DNA of 32,476 nt from a bacterium (GCA_021818985.1 JAKASO010000013.1:1-32476); one strand, 5' to 3'; positions 7,826 through 15,687 are shown, counted from the first letter of the stretch. Numbers and translations are program-made. Notes: a model not told the origin generated them from the sequence alone.

Positions 7826-8158
7826 ATGAATGAAGACAAATTTAAACTCATAAAGTTTTTTAAACTGCTTGGCGATGAAAGCAAATTTAAAATTATTTCC
7901 GCATTGAAAAACGGGGAAAAATGCGTGTGTGTTATTTATAAAGAACTTGAATTAGACCAGACATTGGTTTCGCATCATTTATCCGCATTAAAAAAAGCGG
8001 GGTTAATTAACGGAAGAAAAGCGGGGAAGTGGGTTTATTATTCCATTAATGAAGAAGCATTTAAAGAAATTGAAAATCTTTATGATAATTTTTTTGGAAT
8101 TAAAAATTTAAAAGAAATTAAAAGCGGTAATTGTGATGACAAAATATGTGTTACTTAA
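7826..8158 (+). CDS. arsR: ArsR-family arsenite-responsive repressor
   Basis: A 110-aa winged-helix repressor. Cys33 and Cys35 in EKCVCVIYKEL reproduce the ELCVCDL metal-binding box of the E. coli R773 type ArsR, where thiolates of the DNA-recognition region bind As(III) or Sb(III). The recognition helix region is DQTLVSHHLSALKKAGLI, followed by the wing GRKAGKWVYYSI. Extra cysteines at 103 and 108 in the tail (CDDKIC) could add a metal ligand, as in some relatives. It lies 100 bp upstream of arsB, which it should control through the dyad at 7738-7773. Confidence 0.92.
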   Translation: MNEDKFKLIKFFKLLGDESKFKIISALKNGEKCVCVIYKELELDQTLVSHHLSALKKAGLINGRKAGKWVYYSINEEAFKEIENLYDNFFGIKNLKEIKSGNCDDKICVT

Positions 8159-8258
8159 ACCTGAATAATTAAATTTTTTAAATGTGTTTTAATTAATTGA
8201 TTTTTGTATTATTTATATTGCTATCTTACTATCTTTGCGATAAAGGAGCATATATACT

Positions 8259-9572
8259 ATGGGTTTACTATTGTCTTCCGAATATAAAATTATATTTGCG
8301 ATAGCCATTTTTCTTTTTACGCTTTTTCTTGTTATAAAAAAGCCTTACAATATAGGAATAGGTTATAGTGCAATAATTGGCGCCGTCCTAGCCTTTATTT
8401 TCGGCATAATAAAATACACTGATATTTTTAAAGTTATTAATATTGTCTGGGATGCAACATTTACTTTTGTAGCTATAATAATTATTTCTTTAATACTTGA
8501 CGAAATCGGTTTTTTTGAATGGGCAGCCCTGCATATTGCCAAATTTGCAGGAGGAAGCGGCAGAAAAATGTTTATATATATAATATTTCTTGGAGCATTA
8601 GTAGCCGCTTTGTTTGCAAATGACGGAGCCGCACTTATTATTACTCCTATCGTATATGAAAAGATGAAGGCGCTTAAATTTGAAAGAAAAAATATGCTTC
8701 CGTTTATTATGGCAGGAGGATTTATTGCGGATACGGCCTCCCTTCCTTTTAAAATTTCAAACCTTGTTAATATTGTATCAGCGGATTATTTTAATATAGG
8801 CTTTTTTACATATTTTATAAATATGTTCGCGCCGGATATTTTTTCTATTATAATTTCGGCTTGCGCGCTTTATCTTTTTTTTAGGAAAGATATACCCGTC
8901 AGTTACGATGTTGGTTTGTTAAAAATACCTAAAGACGCCATAAAAGATGAAAAACTTTTTAAATACTCTTTTTTAATTTTGGTTTTGCTTTTAGGCGGTT
9001 ATTTTACAAGCGAATTTCTTAATCTTCCTGTTTCGCTTTTTGCAATAACATTTGCAGTTGTATTTGCATTTTTAGGTTTTAAAAGTTCTGCCGTTAATTT
9101 AAAAAGCGTGTTTAAAAACGCGCCGTGGAGTATAGTAATATTTTCAATCGGCATGTATCTTGTCGTCTTTGGTTTAAAAAATGTAGGTTTAACCGGGCTG
9201 CTTGGCAGGTCTATTTCTTATTTTTCCCGTTTCGGTGGTTTTGTTTTAACGGTTTATACCGGGTATTTGGCGGCTTTTGTATCCTCGATTATGAATAACA
9301 TGCCTACCGTTATGATAAACTCTCTTGCAATTCATTCGGCAAATTTAAAAAATATAATGTTAAAGCCTGCCGTATTCGCTAATGTTATAGGTTGCGATTT
9401 AGGACCTAAAATTACGCCGATCGGTTCACTGGCGACTTTATTATGGCTTCATGTATTGGAAAGAAAAGGAATTAAAATAAGCTGGGGCTATTACTTTAAA
9501 GTCGGAATAATTTTAACGATTCCCGTATTATTTTTTACGCTTTTAGGTCTTTATTTGAGAATGTTATTATAA
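8259..9572 (+). CDS. arsB: ArsB arsenite/antimonite efflux permease
   Basis: Inner-membrane carrier exporting As(OH)3 or Sb(OH)3 in exchange for protons. At 437 aa it matches the family (about 425-430) and has about 12 hydrophobic segments. The segments WDATFTFVAIIIISLILDEIGFFEWAA (near 64-90) and ALFANDGAALIITPIVYE (near 115) are ArsB hallmarks, and NNMPTVMINSLAI plus GCDLGPKITPIGSLATLLWL in the second half repeat the ion-transporter motif. An AAGGAG ribosome site lies at about 8243-8248. No arsA ATPase, arsC reductase or arsenite methylase gene is nearby, so this unit handles As(III) directly or relies on a reductase elsewhere. Confidence 0.95.
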   Translation: MGLLLSSEYKIIFAIAIFLFTLFLVIKKPYNIGIGYSAIIGAVLAFIFGIIKYTDIFKVINIVWDATFTFVAIIIISLILDEIGFFEWAALHIAKFAGGSGRKMFIYIIFLGALVAALFANDGAALIITPIVYEKMKALKFERKNMLPFIMAGGFIADTASLPFKISNLVNIVSADYFNIGFFTYFINMFAPDIFSIIISACALYLFFRKDIPVSYDVGLLKIPKDAIKDEKLFKYSFLILVLLLGGYFTSEFLNLPVSLFAITFAVVFAFLGFKSSAVNLKSVFKNAPWSIVIFSIGMYLVVFGLKNVGLTGLLGRSISYFSRFGGFVLTVYTGYLAAFVSSIMNNMPTVMINSLAIHSANLKNIMLKPAVFANVIGCDLGPKITPIGSLATLLWLHVLERKGIKISWGYYFKVGIILTIPVLFFTLLGLYLRMLL

Positions 9573-9674
9573 TATTTGGTCAATTTATAATTAAAACAGT
9601 AAACAATAATAAAATGTTTTGAAGATGGTATTAATGAAATTCAAGTCTTAAATTCTTAAATAAGGGAATTATTT

Positions 9675-10601
9675 ATGTTTAATACTGCCTTATATGCCAT
9701 AAATTTTGGGGAATATTTTTATGAAAATTTAGATTGCTTTGCTAATTTTATTACAAAATTGGGCTTAAAAGAAATTATTCTTATACATGTTATAGATATA
9801 AATATATTACAGCATAGCTTGTATTCCCGCTATAATAAAAAAGATGAAGAAAGAATAAAAGAAATTGCTGAAAGCAAGTTTAAAGAAATTAAAAAAAATC
9901 TAGAAAAATATGGCTTCGGAGTTAAGTATAAGATTCGCATAGGAAACGTTGCGGGTGAAATAGCAAATGAAGCCAATACGGAAAATGACGATTTTATTGT
10001 TTTAGATAAAAAAACATCGGCTGAAACTCACAGTTTTTTTGCATTTTATGGTTCTCCTCTATATGAAATTCTTGTAAAATCTAATAAACCGATTTTAATA
10101 ACTAAAAGAAATTTAAAATATTTTTCAAATTTAAGTAAAAATGACAACAAAAGTAATTTTGATTGTAGAGACTTATTTGACGATGTTTTATTTGCAACTG
10201 ATTTTTCCGATTCATCGTTAAAAGCTGTTCCTTTTTTGAACAACATTCCTTCAGGTATTATAAAAGAAATGACTTTATTGACTGTTTTGGATGAAAAAAC
10301 AATTGATAATGTAAATGAAAAAGACTTAAATACTTTTGAATTAGAAATAGCCGAAAAATTTGAAAATGTGATACAAAATTTTAAGTATAAATTTACAAAA
10401 GAAAAATCCAATCTTGAAACTATTATAAAAAAAGGTATGCCTTGTAAAGAAATAAATGATTTTATTGTTCAAACCGGCAAAAAACTTCTTGTAATCGGAT
10501 TTAAAGGCAGAGATAAAGAAAATCTAAAAGAAATATTTCTTGGAAGCACAGCGGAAAGCATAGTAAGCGCCCTGCCTTGTTCAATTTTAATAGTTAAATA
10601 A
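9675..10601 (+). CDS. tandem universal stress protein (two USP domains)
   Basis: A 308-aa protein with two USP domains, about residues 1-145 and 170-308. The second keeps the nucleotide loop: GFKG at the start, an 11-residue gap, then GST (ending GSTAESIVSALPCSILIVK), and it begins with VLFATDFSDSS. The first is degenerate: its start reads TALYAINFGEY and the glycine loop is replaced by KTSAETHSFFAFYGSP, so it probably does not bind ATP. Soluble. An AAGGGA ribosome site precedes the ATG. It follows arsB by 102 bp in the same direction and may be co-transcribed. A general stress role is known for the family; a specific role is not readable. Confidence 0.85.
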   Translation: MFNTALYAINFGEYFYENLDCFANFITKLGLKEIILIHVIDINILQHSLYSRYNKKDEERIKEIAESKFKEIKKNLEKYGFGVKYKIRIGNVAGEIANEANTENDDFIVLDKKTSAETHSFFAFYGSPLYEILVKSNKPILITKRNLKYFSNLSKNDNKSNFDCRDLFDDVLFATDFSDSSLKAVPFLNNIPSGIIKEMTLLTVLDEKTIDNVNEKDLNTFELEIAEKFENVIQNFKYKFTKEKSNLETIIKKGMPCKEINDFIVQTGKKLLVIGFKGRDKENLKEIFLGSTAESIVSALPCSILIVK

Positions 10602-10657
10602 TTGAATAAATGATTTTTTTAAATCCGTTATAGTATAAAGTCTAAACAAATTTTTAA

Positions 10658-10697
10658 ATCAATTATAAATGTTTCACGTGAAACATTTATAATTGAT
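10658..10697. other. parS: parS site 2 within a 40-bp perfect palindrome
   Basis: The core TGTTTCACGTGAAACA is at 10670-10685. The symmetry extends 12 bp further on each side, giving 20-bp arms (10658-10677 and 10678-10697) without mismatch, ending ATCAATTATAAA on the left and TTTATAATTGAT on the right. It is not followed by a U-tract, so a terminator role is secondary at best. Confidence 0.92.
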
Positions 10698-10778
10698 CCG
10701 AATTTTATTTCAATTTTGAGATTTATTGTGCTGTGGGGTAAGTAGTAATTAAGTGAGCAAAATAATGGAGGGCAAACA

Positions 10779-11036
10779 ATGGATAATAATGAAGAGTTTC
10801 AAGACACCATTCAAAGCTTGATAATAGAAATAGAAAATATTAAAGGTTATTTGGAAGAAATCTATAATTACAATGGAGACGTAAAAAGACTTTTTATGGA
10901 TTATGAGAATGAAACTTTTATTGAGCATAAGGTTAACGAATTAAGCGACAAAATTGAAGTTTTTAACTGGTGGTGGAAAGTGATTAAAAGAGATGTGGAA
11001 GAAATGAAAAAATGTAAGGCATCGGAAAGCGGCTAA
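10779..11036 (+). CDS. small acidic helical protein, unknown function
   Basis: An 85-aa soluble protein, predicted almost entirely helical with heptad-like spacing (LIIEIENIKGYLEEIYN and VNELSDKIEVFNWWWKVIKRDVEEM), so a coiled coil or helical hairpin is likely. A GGAGG ribosome site at 10766-10770 supports the ATG. The triple tryptophan is distinctive. No family recognised. It lies between parS site 2 and the alcohol dehydrogenase gene, 57 bp upstream of the latter, and is probably co-transcribed with it. Confidence 0.65.
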   Translation: MDNNEEFQDTIQSLIIEIENIKGYLEEIYNYNGDVKRLFMDYENETFIEHKVNELSDKIEVFNWWWKVIKRDVEEMKKCKASESG

Positions 11037-11079
11037 CAGATAACAGGTAAACAGATAACAGGTAAATAGATACCCGGTA
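11035..11079. repeat. 15-bp tandem repeat, three copies
   Basis: AACAGATAACAGGTA at 11035-11049 and again at 11050-11064 (identical), then AATAGATACCCGGTA at 11065-11079 (12 of 15). It starts inside the stop codon of the helical-protein gene and ends next to the AAGGAG ribosome site of the dehydrogenase, so copy number would change the spacing between the two genes. Confidence 0.85.
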
Positions 11080-11093
11080 AAAAGGAGACCTTT

Positions 11094-12122
11094 ATGAAAT
11101 CAATGACATTAAAAGAAATATCCGGTTTAAAAATAAATAAAAACCCTTTATCTTATATAGACGTTAAAACGCCGGAAATTAAAAAAAACGAAGTGTTAGT
11201 TCAAGTAAATGCCTGCGCGGTATGCCATACCGAGTTAGATGAAATCGAAGGCAGGATTAAACCTATTAAATTACCAGTTATTCCGGGTCATCAAATAATA
11301 GGAAGAGTAATAGAAACCGGAAGCGAAGTAAAAAAACTTAAGAAAGGCGACAGAGTCGGCATAGGCTGGATTAATTCCGCATGCGGGAAATGTGAATATT
11401 GCAGGAGTGGTTTTGAGAATTTATGTCCGGAGTTTATTGCAACCGGAAAAGACGTAGACGGCGGTTATGCCGAATATACAAAAATAAATGAGAATTATGC
11501 CGCATTGATTCCTGAAAATTTTAGCGATGAAGAGGCTTCGCCGTTACTATGTGCGGGCGCCGTTGGATACAGGGCTTTAAAATTAACAAACATTAAAGAT
11601 AAAATGAATTTGGGTTTTCTTGGGTTTGGGGCTTCGAATCATTTAGTTTTGAAGATGGCAAAAGCAATTTATCCTGATTTAAAACTATTTGTCTTTGCGA
11701 GATCGGAAATTGAAAGAAAACTTGCCATAGAGCTTGGCGCATACTGGTGCGGCGATATACAGGAAATTCCGGCTGAAAAGTTAAATGCAATTATAGATAC
11801 GACGCCTGTTTGGATGCCAATCGTGGAAGTTTTGAAAAATTTAAAGCCTAATGGACGGCTTGTAATTAACAATATAAGAAAAGAAGAGTTTGATAAAAAT
11901 TATCTTATAAATATAGATTATCCAAGAGATTTATGGATGGAAAAAGAGATAAAATCAGTTGCAAATGTAACCTTTAACAATATTAAAGAAGTTTTAGAGA
12001 TTACGTCCAATCACGATATTAAACCAACAATGCAGATTTTTAACTTGGACGAAGCAAATATTGCTTTAAATGAAATAAAAAATAAAAAAATTTTTGGTGC
12101 GAAAGTTTTAAGGATTTCATAA
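11094..12122 (+). CDS. zinc-dependent alcohol dehydrogenase family protein
   Basis: A 342-aa medium-chain dehydrogenase. Catalytic zinc ligands are likely Cys44 (CAVCHTE), His66 (PGHQ) and Cys153. Four cysteines at 97, 100, 103 and 111 (CGKCEYCRSGFENLC) form the structural zinc lobe. The cofactor loop is GFLGFGASNH at about 174-183; an Arg after the second strand (VFARSE) may favour NADP. The usual PGHE is PGHQ here. It resembles the CAD2-like branch of the family. An AAGGAG ribosome site is at 11082-11087. Oxidises or reduces an alcohol/aldehyde pair; the actual substrate cannot be inferred. Confidence 0.88.
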   Translation: MKSMTLKEISGLKINKNPLSYIDVKTPEIKKNEVLVQVNACAVCHTELDEIEGRIKPIKLPVIPGHQIIGRVIETGSEVKKLKKGDRVGIGWINSACGKCEYCRSGFENLCPEFIATGKDVDGGYAEYTKINENYAALIPENFSDEEASPLLCAGAVGYRALKLTNIKDKMNLGFLGFGASNHLVLKMAKAIYPDLKLFVFARSEIERKLAIELGAYWCGDIQEIPAEKLNAIIDTTPVWMPIVEVLKNLKPNGRLVINNIRKEEFDKNYLINIDYPRDLWMEKEIKSVANVTFNNIKEVLEITSNHDIKPTMQIFNLDEANIALNEIKNKKIFGAKVLRIS

Positions 12123-12280
12123 ACGTAAGCTCATATATAAACCTTATAATTAAGTATGATATATAGTTTAATATCGAGTTATTTTTTTATTGTAAATCTT
12201 ATCAATATTTTTAACGCATATTTTATATTAACCAAAGATTACCGCTATGTAAATACAGGTCAGATTTTTACGGCATCAAC

Positions 12281-12320
12281 CCAAAATAAAAATGTCCCTT
12301 TTTACCAAAATAAAAATGTC
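12281..12320. repeat. direct repeats resembling an IS21-family terminus
   Basis: CCAAAATAAAAATGTC occurs at 12281-12296 and 12305-12320, a 24-bp period, separated by CCTTTTTA. Read on the minus strand this gives GGTGACATTTTTATTTTGG followed by GGGACATTTTTATTTTGG, which resembles the multiple transposase-binding repeats at IS21-type ends. No istA or istB gene is present, so this would be a solo end or relic. The rest of the 12123-12414 gap holds only this and the following promoter. Confidence 0.45.
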
Positions 12321-12351
12321 ACCTTTTGGTGGAACATATTAAAAAAATCTA

Positions 12352-12380
12352 TTGACAAAGGGAACAGTTTATTATATAGA
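12352..12380 (+). promoter_or_regulatory. sigma-70 promoter of the DUF3617 cluster
   Basis: Consensus -35 TTGACA at 12352-12357, 17-bp spacer, -10 TATAGA at 12375-12380, 34 bp before the ATG at 12415. One of the best promoter matches in the window. It begins about 30 bp after the IS21-like repeats, so an insertion end may have supplied or modified it. Confidence 0.7.
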
Positions 12381-12414
12381 ATGATTAAATACTATAAACA
12401 GGAGAAATAGGTTT

Positions 12415-12954
12415 ATGAAAAAAAATGTAGGGGTTATCAGTTTGGTTTTATTCATTTCAATTTTTATTTCAATTTTATTAGGTTATAAGGGCGGAAACTC
12501 GTCATCCCTGGCTGCTTCGTTATCGTCCTCGGTTGTTAAAACGTCGGCGGCGGCTAATAAGTTATCGCCCGGACTATGGAAAATAACCGTCCGCAGTACT
12601 ACTATGATGCCTCCTATTGCCGGCAGGCCTCCTATGAACCGCTCGTCGATAAATACCGTTACCCAATGTATAAAACCGGACTCAAAAAAGACTAAGCCGT
12701 ATATAATGAAACCGTCAAATTTTAACTGCACGAATGTAAAAGAACATATGGATGCCGACGGCACAGTTCACTGGTCTATGCTGTGCAAAAATCCGGCTAT
12801 GACGCTTTCCGGCAAAGGCGTGACAAAAATATCGGTGGGCAGTTTTACAAGCCATGCAACCATGACCGAAACTACTAAATCCGGGTTTTCGATAAAATCT
12901 ACTATAGACGATACCGGCAAACTTATAAACAGCAAATGTCCCTCAAAATCTTAA
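12415..12954 (+). CDS. secreted DUF3617-like protein
   Basis: A 179-aa exported protein. Residues 1-25 are a signal peptide (MKKN, then a hydrophobic stretch ending near LLGYKGG). The mature part has the DUF3617 layout: SPGLWKITVRSTTM, a proline/methionine-rich loop, VTQCIKP, NFNCTNV, VHWSMLCKNPAMTLSGKG, and a final SKCPS. Four cysteines could form two disulfides, fitting a periplasmic location. DUF3617 function is not established. The ribosome site is AGGAG before the ATG. It is the first gene of a probable three-gene operon with 12981 and 14626, the last being a second DUF3617 relative. Confidence 0.75.
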   Translation: MKKNVGVISLVLFISIFISILLGYKGGNSSSLAASLSSSVVKTSAAANKLSPGLWKITVRSTTMMPPIAGRPPMNRSSINTVTQCIKPDSKKTKPYIMKPSNFNCTNVKEHMDADGTVHWSMLCKNPAMTLSGKGVTKISVGSFTSHATMTETTKSGFSIKSTIDDTGKLINSKCPSKS

Positions 12955-12980
12955 CAGATGAAAAATATAAAGGTGATTTT

Positions 12981-14606
12981 ATGATAAATTTTATTAAACA
13001 GACAAGGCTTTTAATGCCGGTTCTGGCAATTGTTTTTTTGCTGCCTTTAGGCTCTTGGCCGTCAGACTTCTTGACAAGCGCCGCGGCCGCAGAACTGTCG
13101 GGCGTTAGGGCACCTTACGTAATTTCAACCATTCCTAGAAACCATGCCGGCGGCGTTCTCCTTAATTCCAAAATCTCAGCAACATTCAGTAGAGTAATGA
13201 ATCCGAAAACTTTTACCAGGTTTTCTGCTTCCGTAAGAGGATTAGGTGGAACTCACGTTGCCGGAACTATTAGCTTTAACGCCGACAATTCAGTTTTCAC
13301 GTTTACTCCCGCGAACACCCTTGCGACGGGTACCAAATATATAGTTACGTTTACAAGAAGGGTTAAGTCATCGCGCGGGATACCTCTTTTAAAGAAATAT
13401 TCGTTCAGTTTTATCACGATAGGCGACTTTATTTATTCAGGCGAAGGAAACGGCAGGGTTTCATCCTGGTCTATCAGCGGCGGCAAGCTTTCATATTCGC
13501 CGGTAAGCACGGGGTCTGGATCCCCCGCAGGATCCGTTGCCATAGACCCTTCGGGAAAATACCTTTATGCTGTTAATTTAAACAACGGAACTGTTTCGTC
13601 ATATTCAATAAATAATGGAATTCTTTCGTCCGCGCCTTTAAGCACTACCACGCAAATATCGGGATTTACGCCATATCATTTAGCCGTCGATCCCATGGGT
13701 AGGTTTGTTTATGTTACGGATTGGAATAATGGCACCGTATCCTCATTTTCCATAAATAACGGACAGCTCTCTTCCGACCCTGTCAGTGTTACCGCTCCGA
13801 CATCCCTGTCATTTAAGGGCGCCATTACCGTCGTCGTGGATCCGTCCGGCAATTATCTTTACGTTGACGGCGGAATGGGCGATGCGACAGATGGATTCAA
13901 CAGCATCTCGTCTTATTCGGTTAGCGGAGGAATACTTACGCTTTTAGGCGGAGATTCGAATTATACGCCTAAAAACAACGGTCTCGTAGAAGCTGCGGAA
14001 TCAATAGTCCAATCCGGAAATCTACTTTTTGTTGCGGAGGACGGTTACGATAATATCTCGTCGTACGCCATCAAAGGCGGAATACCAAAATACACGGGAA
14101 ACTCCACCCCCTATGAAACATCAAGCACCGGCATTGTTTTTCTTGCAGTAGATCCGTCGGGCAGATACCTCTTTGCATCGGAGAACAACCCCGACAATAT
14201 TATATCGTACAGCATAGGCCCCAACGGAGCTTTAACCCAATTAAGCAAGACCGCTATAGGATACGGGCGGCTGGCTAACCCCAATTATATTATAGTAGAT
14301 CCGTCGGGCAGATACCTCTATGTAACTTATTACAGCACCGGTAATTTAGCGGCTTATTCGATTAAAGACGGAATGCTTTCGGCTGATCCCGTAAGCCAGA
14401 TAGGCAGTGCAAACGCTATGATAGCAGGCGATTATACATCGATAGCCATTACCCCGTCCGTTTATAAATCTCCCGAATGGCCTGTCAGCAGGCTGCCGGT
14501 GGTTCAATCGCCTTTGCAGAACAATACGAATACAGGGGTAAAAAAAGTAAAAAACGGCGTAAAGGTAAAGCCGATTTTTAATTTTTTCCAAAATTTATCG
14601 AAATAA
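12981..14606 (+). CDS. secreted SbsA-type Ig domain plus beta-propeller protein
   Basis: I start at the ATG at 12981: AAGGTG lies just before it, and the N-terminus MINFIKQTRLLMPVLAIVFL then reads as a clean signal peptide ending in AAAAEL. The longer in-frame start at 12936 overlaps the previous gene and would bury the signal. The 541-aa protein has a Big_5/SbsA-like Ig domain (about residues 36-140: VISTIPRNHAGG, SATFSRVMNPKTF, FTPANTLATGTKY) followed by lactonase/YVTN-like propeller blades marked by D-P-S/M-G-x-Y/F-L/V-Y/F (DPSGKYLYAVN, DPMGRFVYVTD, DPSGNYLYVDG, DPSGRYLFASE, DPSGRYLYVTY). The tail is basic. Probably periplasmic or surface-exposed; ligand unknown. No catalytic residues identifiable. 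Confidence 0.8.
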   Translation: MINFIKQTRLLMPVLAIVFLLPLGSWPSDFLTSAAAAELSGVRAPYVISTIPRNHAGGVLLNSKISATFSRVMNPKTFTRFSASVRGLGGTHVAGTISFNADNSVFTFTPANTLATGTKYIVTFTRRVKSSRGIPLLKKYSFSFITIGDFIYSGEGNGRVSSWSISGGKLSYSPVSTGSGSPAGSVAIDPSGKYLYAVNLNNGTVSSYSINNGILSSAPLSTTTQISGFTPYHLAVDPMGRFVYVTDWNNGTVSSFSINNGQLSSDPVSVTAPTSLSFKGAITVVVDPSGNYLYVDGGMGDATDGFNSISSYSVSGGILTLLGGDSNYTPKNNGLVEAAESIVQSGNLLFVAEDGYDNISSYAIKGGIPKYTGNSTPYETSSTGIVFLAVDPSGRYLFASENNPDNIISYSIGPNGALTQLSKTAIGYGRLANPNYIIVDPSGRYLYVTYYSTGNLAAYSIKDGMLSADPVSQIGSANAMIAGDYTSIAITPSVYKSPEWPVSRLPVVQSPLQNNTNTGVKKVKNGVKVKPIFNFFQNLSK

Positions 14607-14625
14607 TAAAATAAGGAAGATAATT

Positions 14626-15084
14626 GTGAAAAAATTCTTTAATTTTGTACTTTTTACCGCTTTTTTTATAATCTGCTTTGGCATTTTAATCGCTAATGGC
14701 AGCAAGGCTCATGCGTACAAGTTGAAAAAGGGTGGATACTGGAAGGACTCGGAAAAAGGCTCCATTTCCGTTATGGGCGGAAAATTTACAATTCCTTTCA
14801 ATAAAACTTTCTTCACATGTCAGAATAATAATACTCATCCTTATATTCCGCCAGTTAAACTGCATTGCAAATTTAGCGAACACTATATTGGAAACAATAC
14901 TATAGGCTATTCTATGGTATGTAAAAATCCGAAGGGTACGACTAAATCAAACGGCGTTACGAAGATATTATCACCCGATAAATTTATAAGTAAAATCAAA
15001 ACTGTGTTTACAAGTACAAGCGGACATTCCAGCGTGACTAATTTTACAATAAAAGGACACAGGCTTGGAGATACCTGTAAATAG
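14626..15084 (+). CDS. second secreted DUF3617-like protein (GTG start)
   Basis: A 152-aa exported protein starting at GTG, with AAGGAAGA upstream. A signal peptide covers about residues 1-31, ending near SKAHA. Four cysteines (FFTCQN, LHCKFS, SMVCKNP, GDTCK) match in order those of the DUF3617-like gene at 12415, and the blocks GYSMVCKNPKGTTKSNGVTKI and IKGHRLGDTCK correspond to its VHWSMLCKNP and C-terminal end. It is therefore probably an ancient paralogue. Separated from the propeller gene by 19 bp, so in the same operon. Confidence 0.75.
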   Translation: MKKFFNFVLFTAFFIICFGILIANGSKAHAYKLKKGGYWKDSEKGSISVMGGKFTIPFNKTFFTCQNNNTHPYIPPVKLHCKFSEHYIGNNTIGYSMVCKNPKGTTKSNGVTKILSPDKFISKIKTVFTSTSGHSSVTNFTIKGHRLGDTCK

Positions 15085-15160
15085 CCTATTGGATAGCGGA
15101 TATAAAACCGCCTAATTCTAAAATTGGGATTATACAGGAGGCACTGGCGCAGTAAATTTC

Positions 15161-15436
15161 TTATATGTGCCTTAAAAAGGCCTTCATTTCTTTTGTGCCG
15201 CCTAAACAAAGTTTATTTAGAATATTTGTTTTGTGTGTTTTAAATGTATTTTTTGTAATATGGAGAATTTCTCCTATTTCGGAAGGCGCATATCCTTCTT
15301 TAAGCAGCTTGCAGATTTCAAATTCTTTTTGGGAAAGATTATAGCGGATACTATTTTTGAATTGTATAAAAGATTCTGGCATAACTTCCTCGCATGTAAT
15401 GCCTATAAGACTTGAGTGTGAATCTATTTCTTCCAT
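15161..15436 (-). CDS. orphan LuxR/GerE-type helix-turn-helix protein
   Basis: A 91-aa protein whose residues about 30-90 are a complete LuxR-type HTH (LSQKEFEICKLLKEGYAPSEIGEILHITKNTFKTHKTNILNKL). The N-terminal 30 residues are too short for a receiver or ligand-binding domain, so it is either a GerE-like stand-alone regulator or the truncated end of a larger sensor. An AAGGA ribosome site precedes the ATG, and an 8-bp dyad sits just upstream at 15446-15465. It is convergent with the DUF3617 operon. Target genes unknown. Confidence 0.75.
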   Translation of the reverse strand: MEEIDSHSSLIGITCEEVMPESFIQFKNSIRYNLSQKEFEICKLLKEGYAPSEIGEILHITKNTFKTHKTNILNKLCLGGTKEMKAFLRHI

Positions 15437-15671
15437 ATAGTATCCTTATTCTTTAATAAGAATAATGGCGAAGACGTTTATTCAATATGGCAATTTAAAT
15501 TTAAAGATCCTAAAAATTACAACAGCATTGAATTTATAAAATCAGAAAAATTTAAAATTATTAAAAAGTAATTTAAATCTTTTAAATTTCAATAAATTTA
15601 TAATACCTTAACTCTATAATGTTCCCGGTTATATACGCAAGAAGCAGTAAACTTATTTAAATTTAAATAGT

Positions 15672-15687
15672 TCAGGTTATAACCTGA
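15672..15687. promoter_or_regulatory. 16-bp perfect palindrome
   Basis: TCAGGTTATAACCTGA, symmetric without a spacer, 168 bp before the pfpI ATG. It looks like a binding site for a dimeric regulator or a piece of a dispersed repeat; neither can be decided here. Followed by ACCCCGT and an isolated AAGGAGGAAG. Confidence 0.35.

Noticed and set aside
12156-12410. 84-aa reading frame before the DUF3617 cluster
   Set aside because: It runs through the IS21-like repeats and the near-consensus promoter at 12352-12380, has no ribosome site, and its composition looks like translated AT-rich intergenic DNA.
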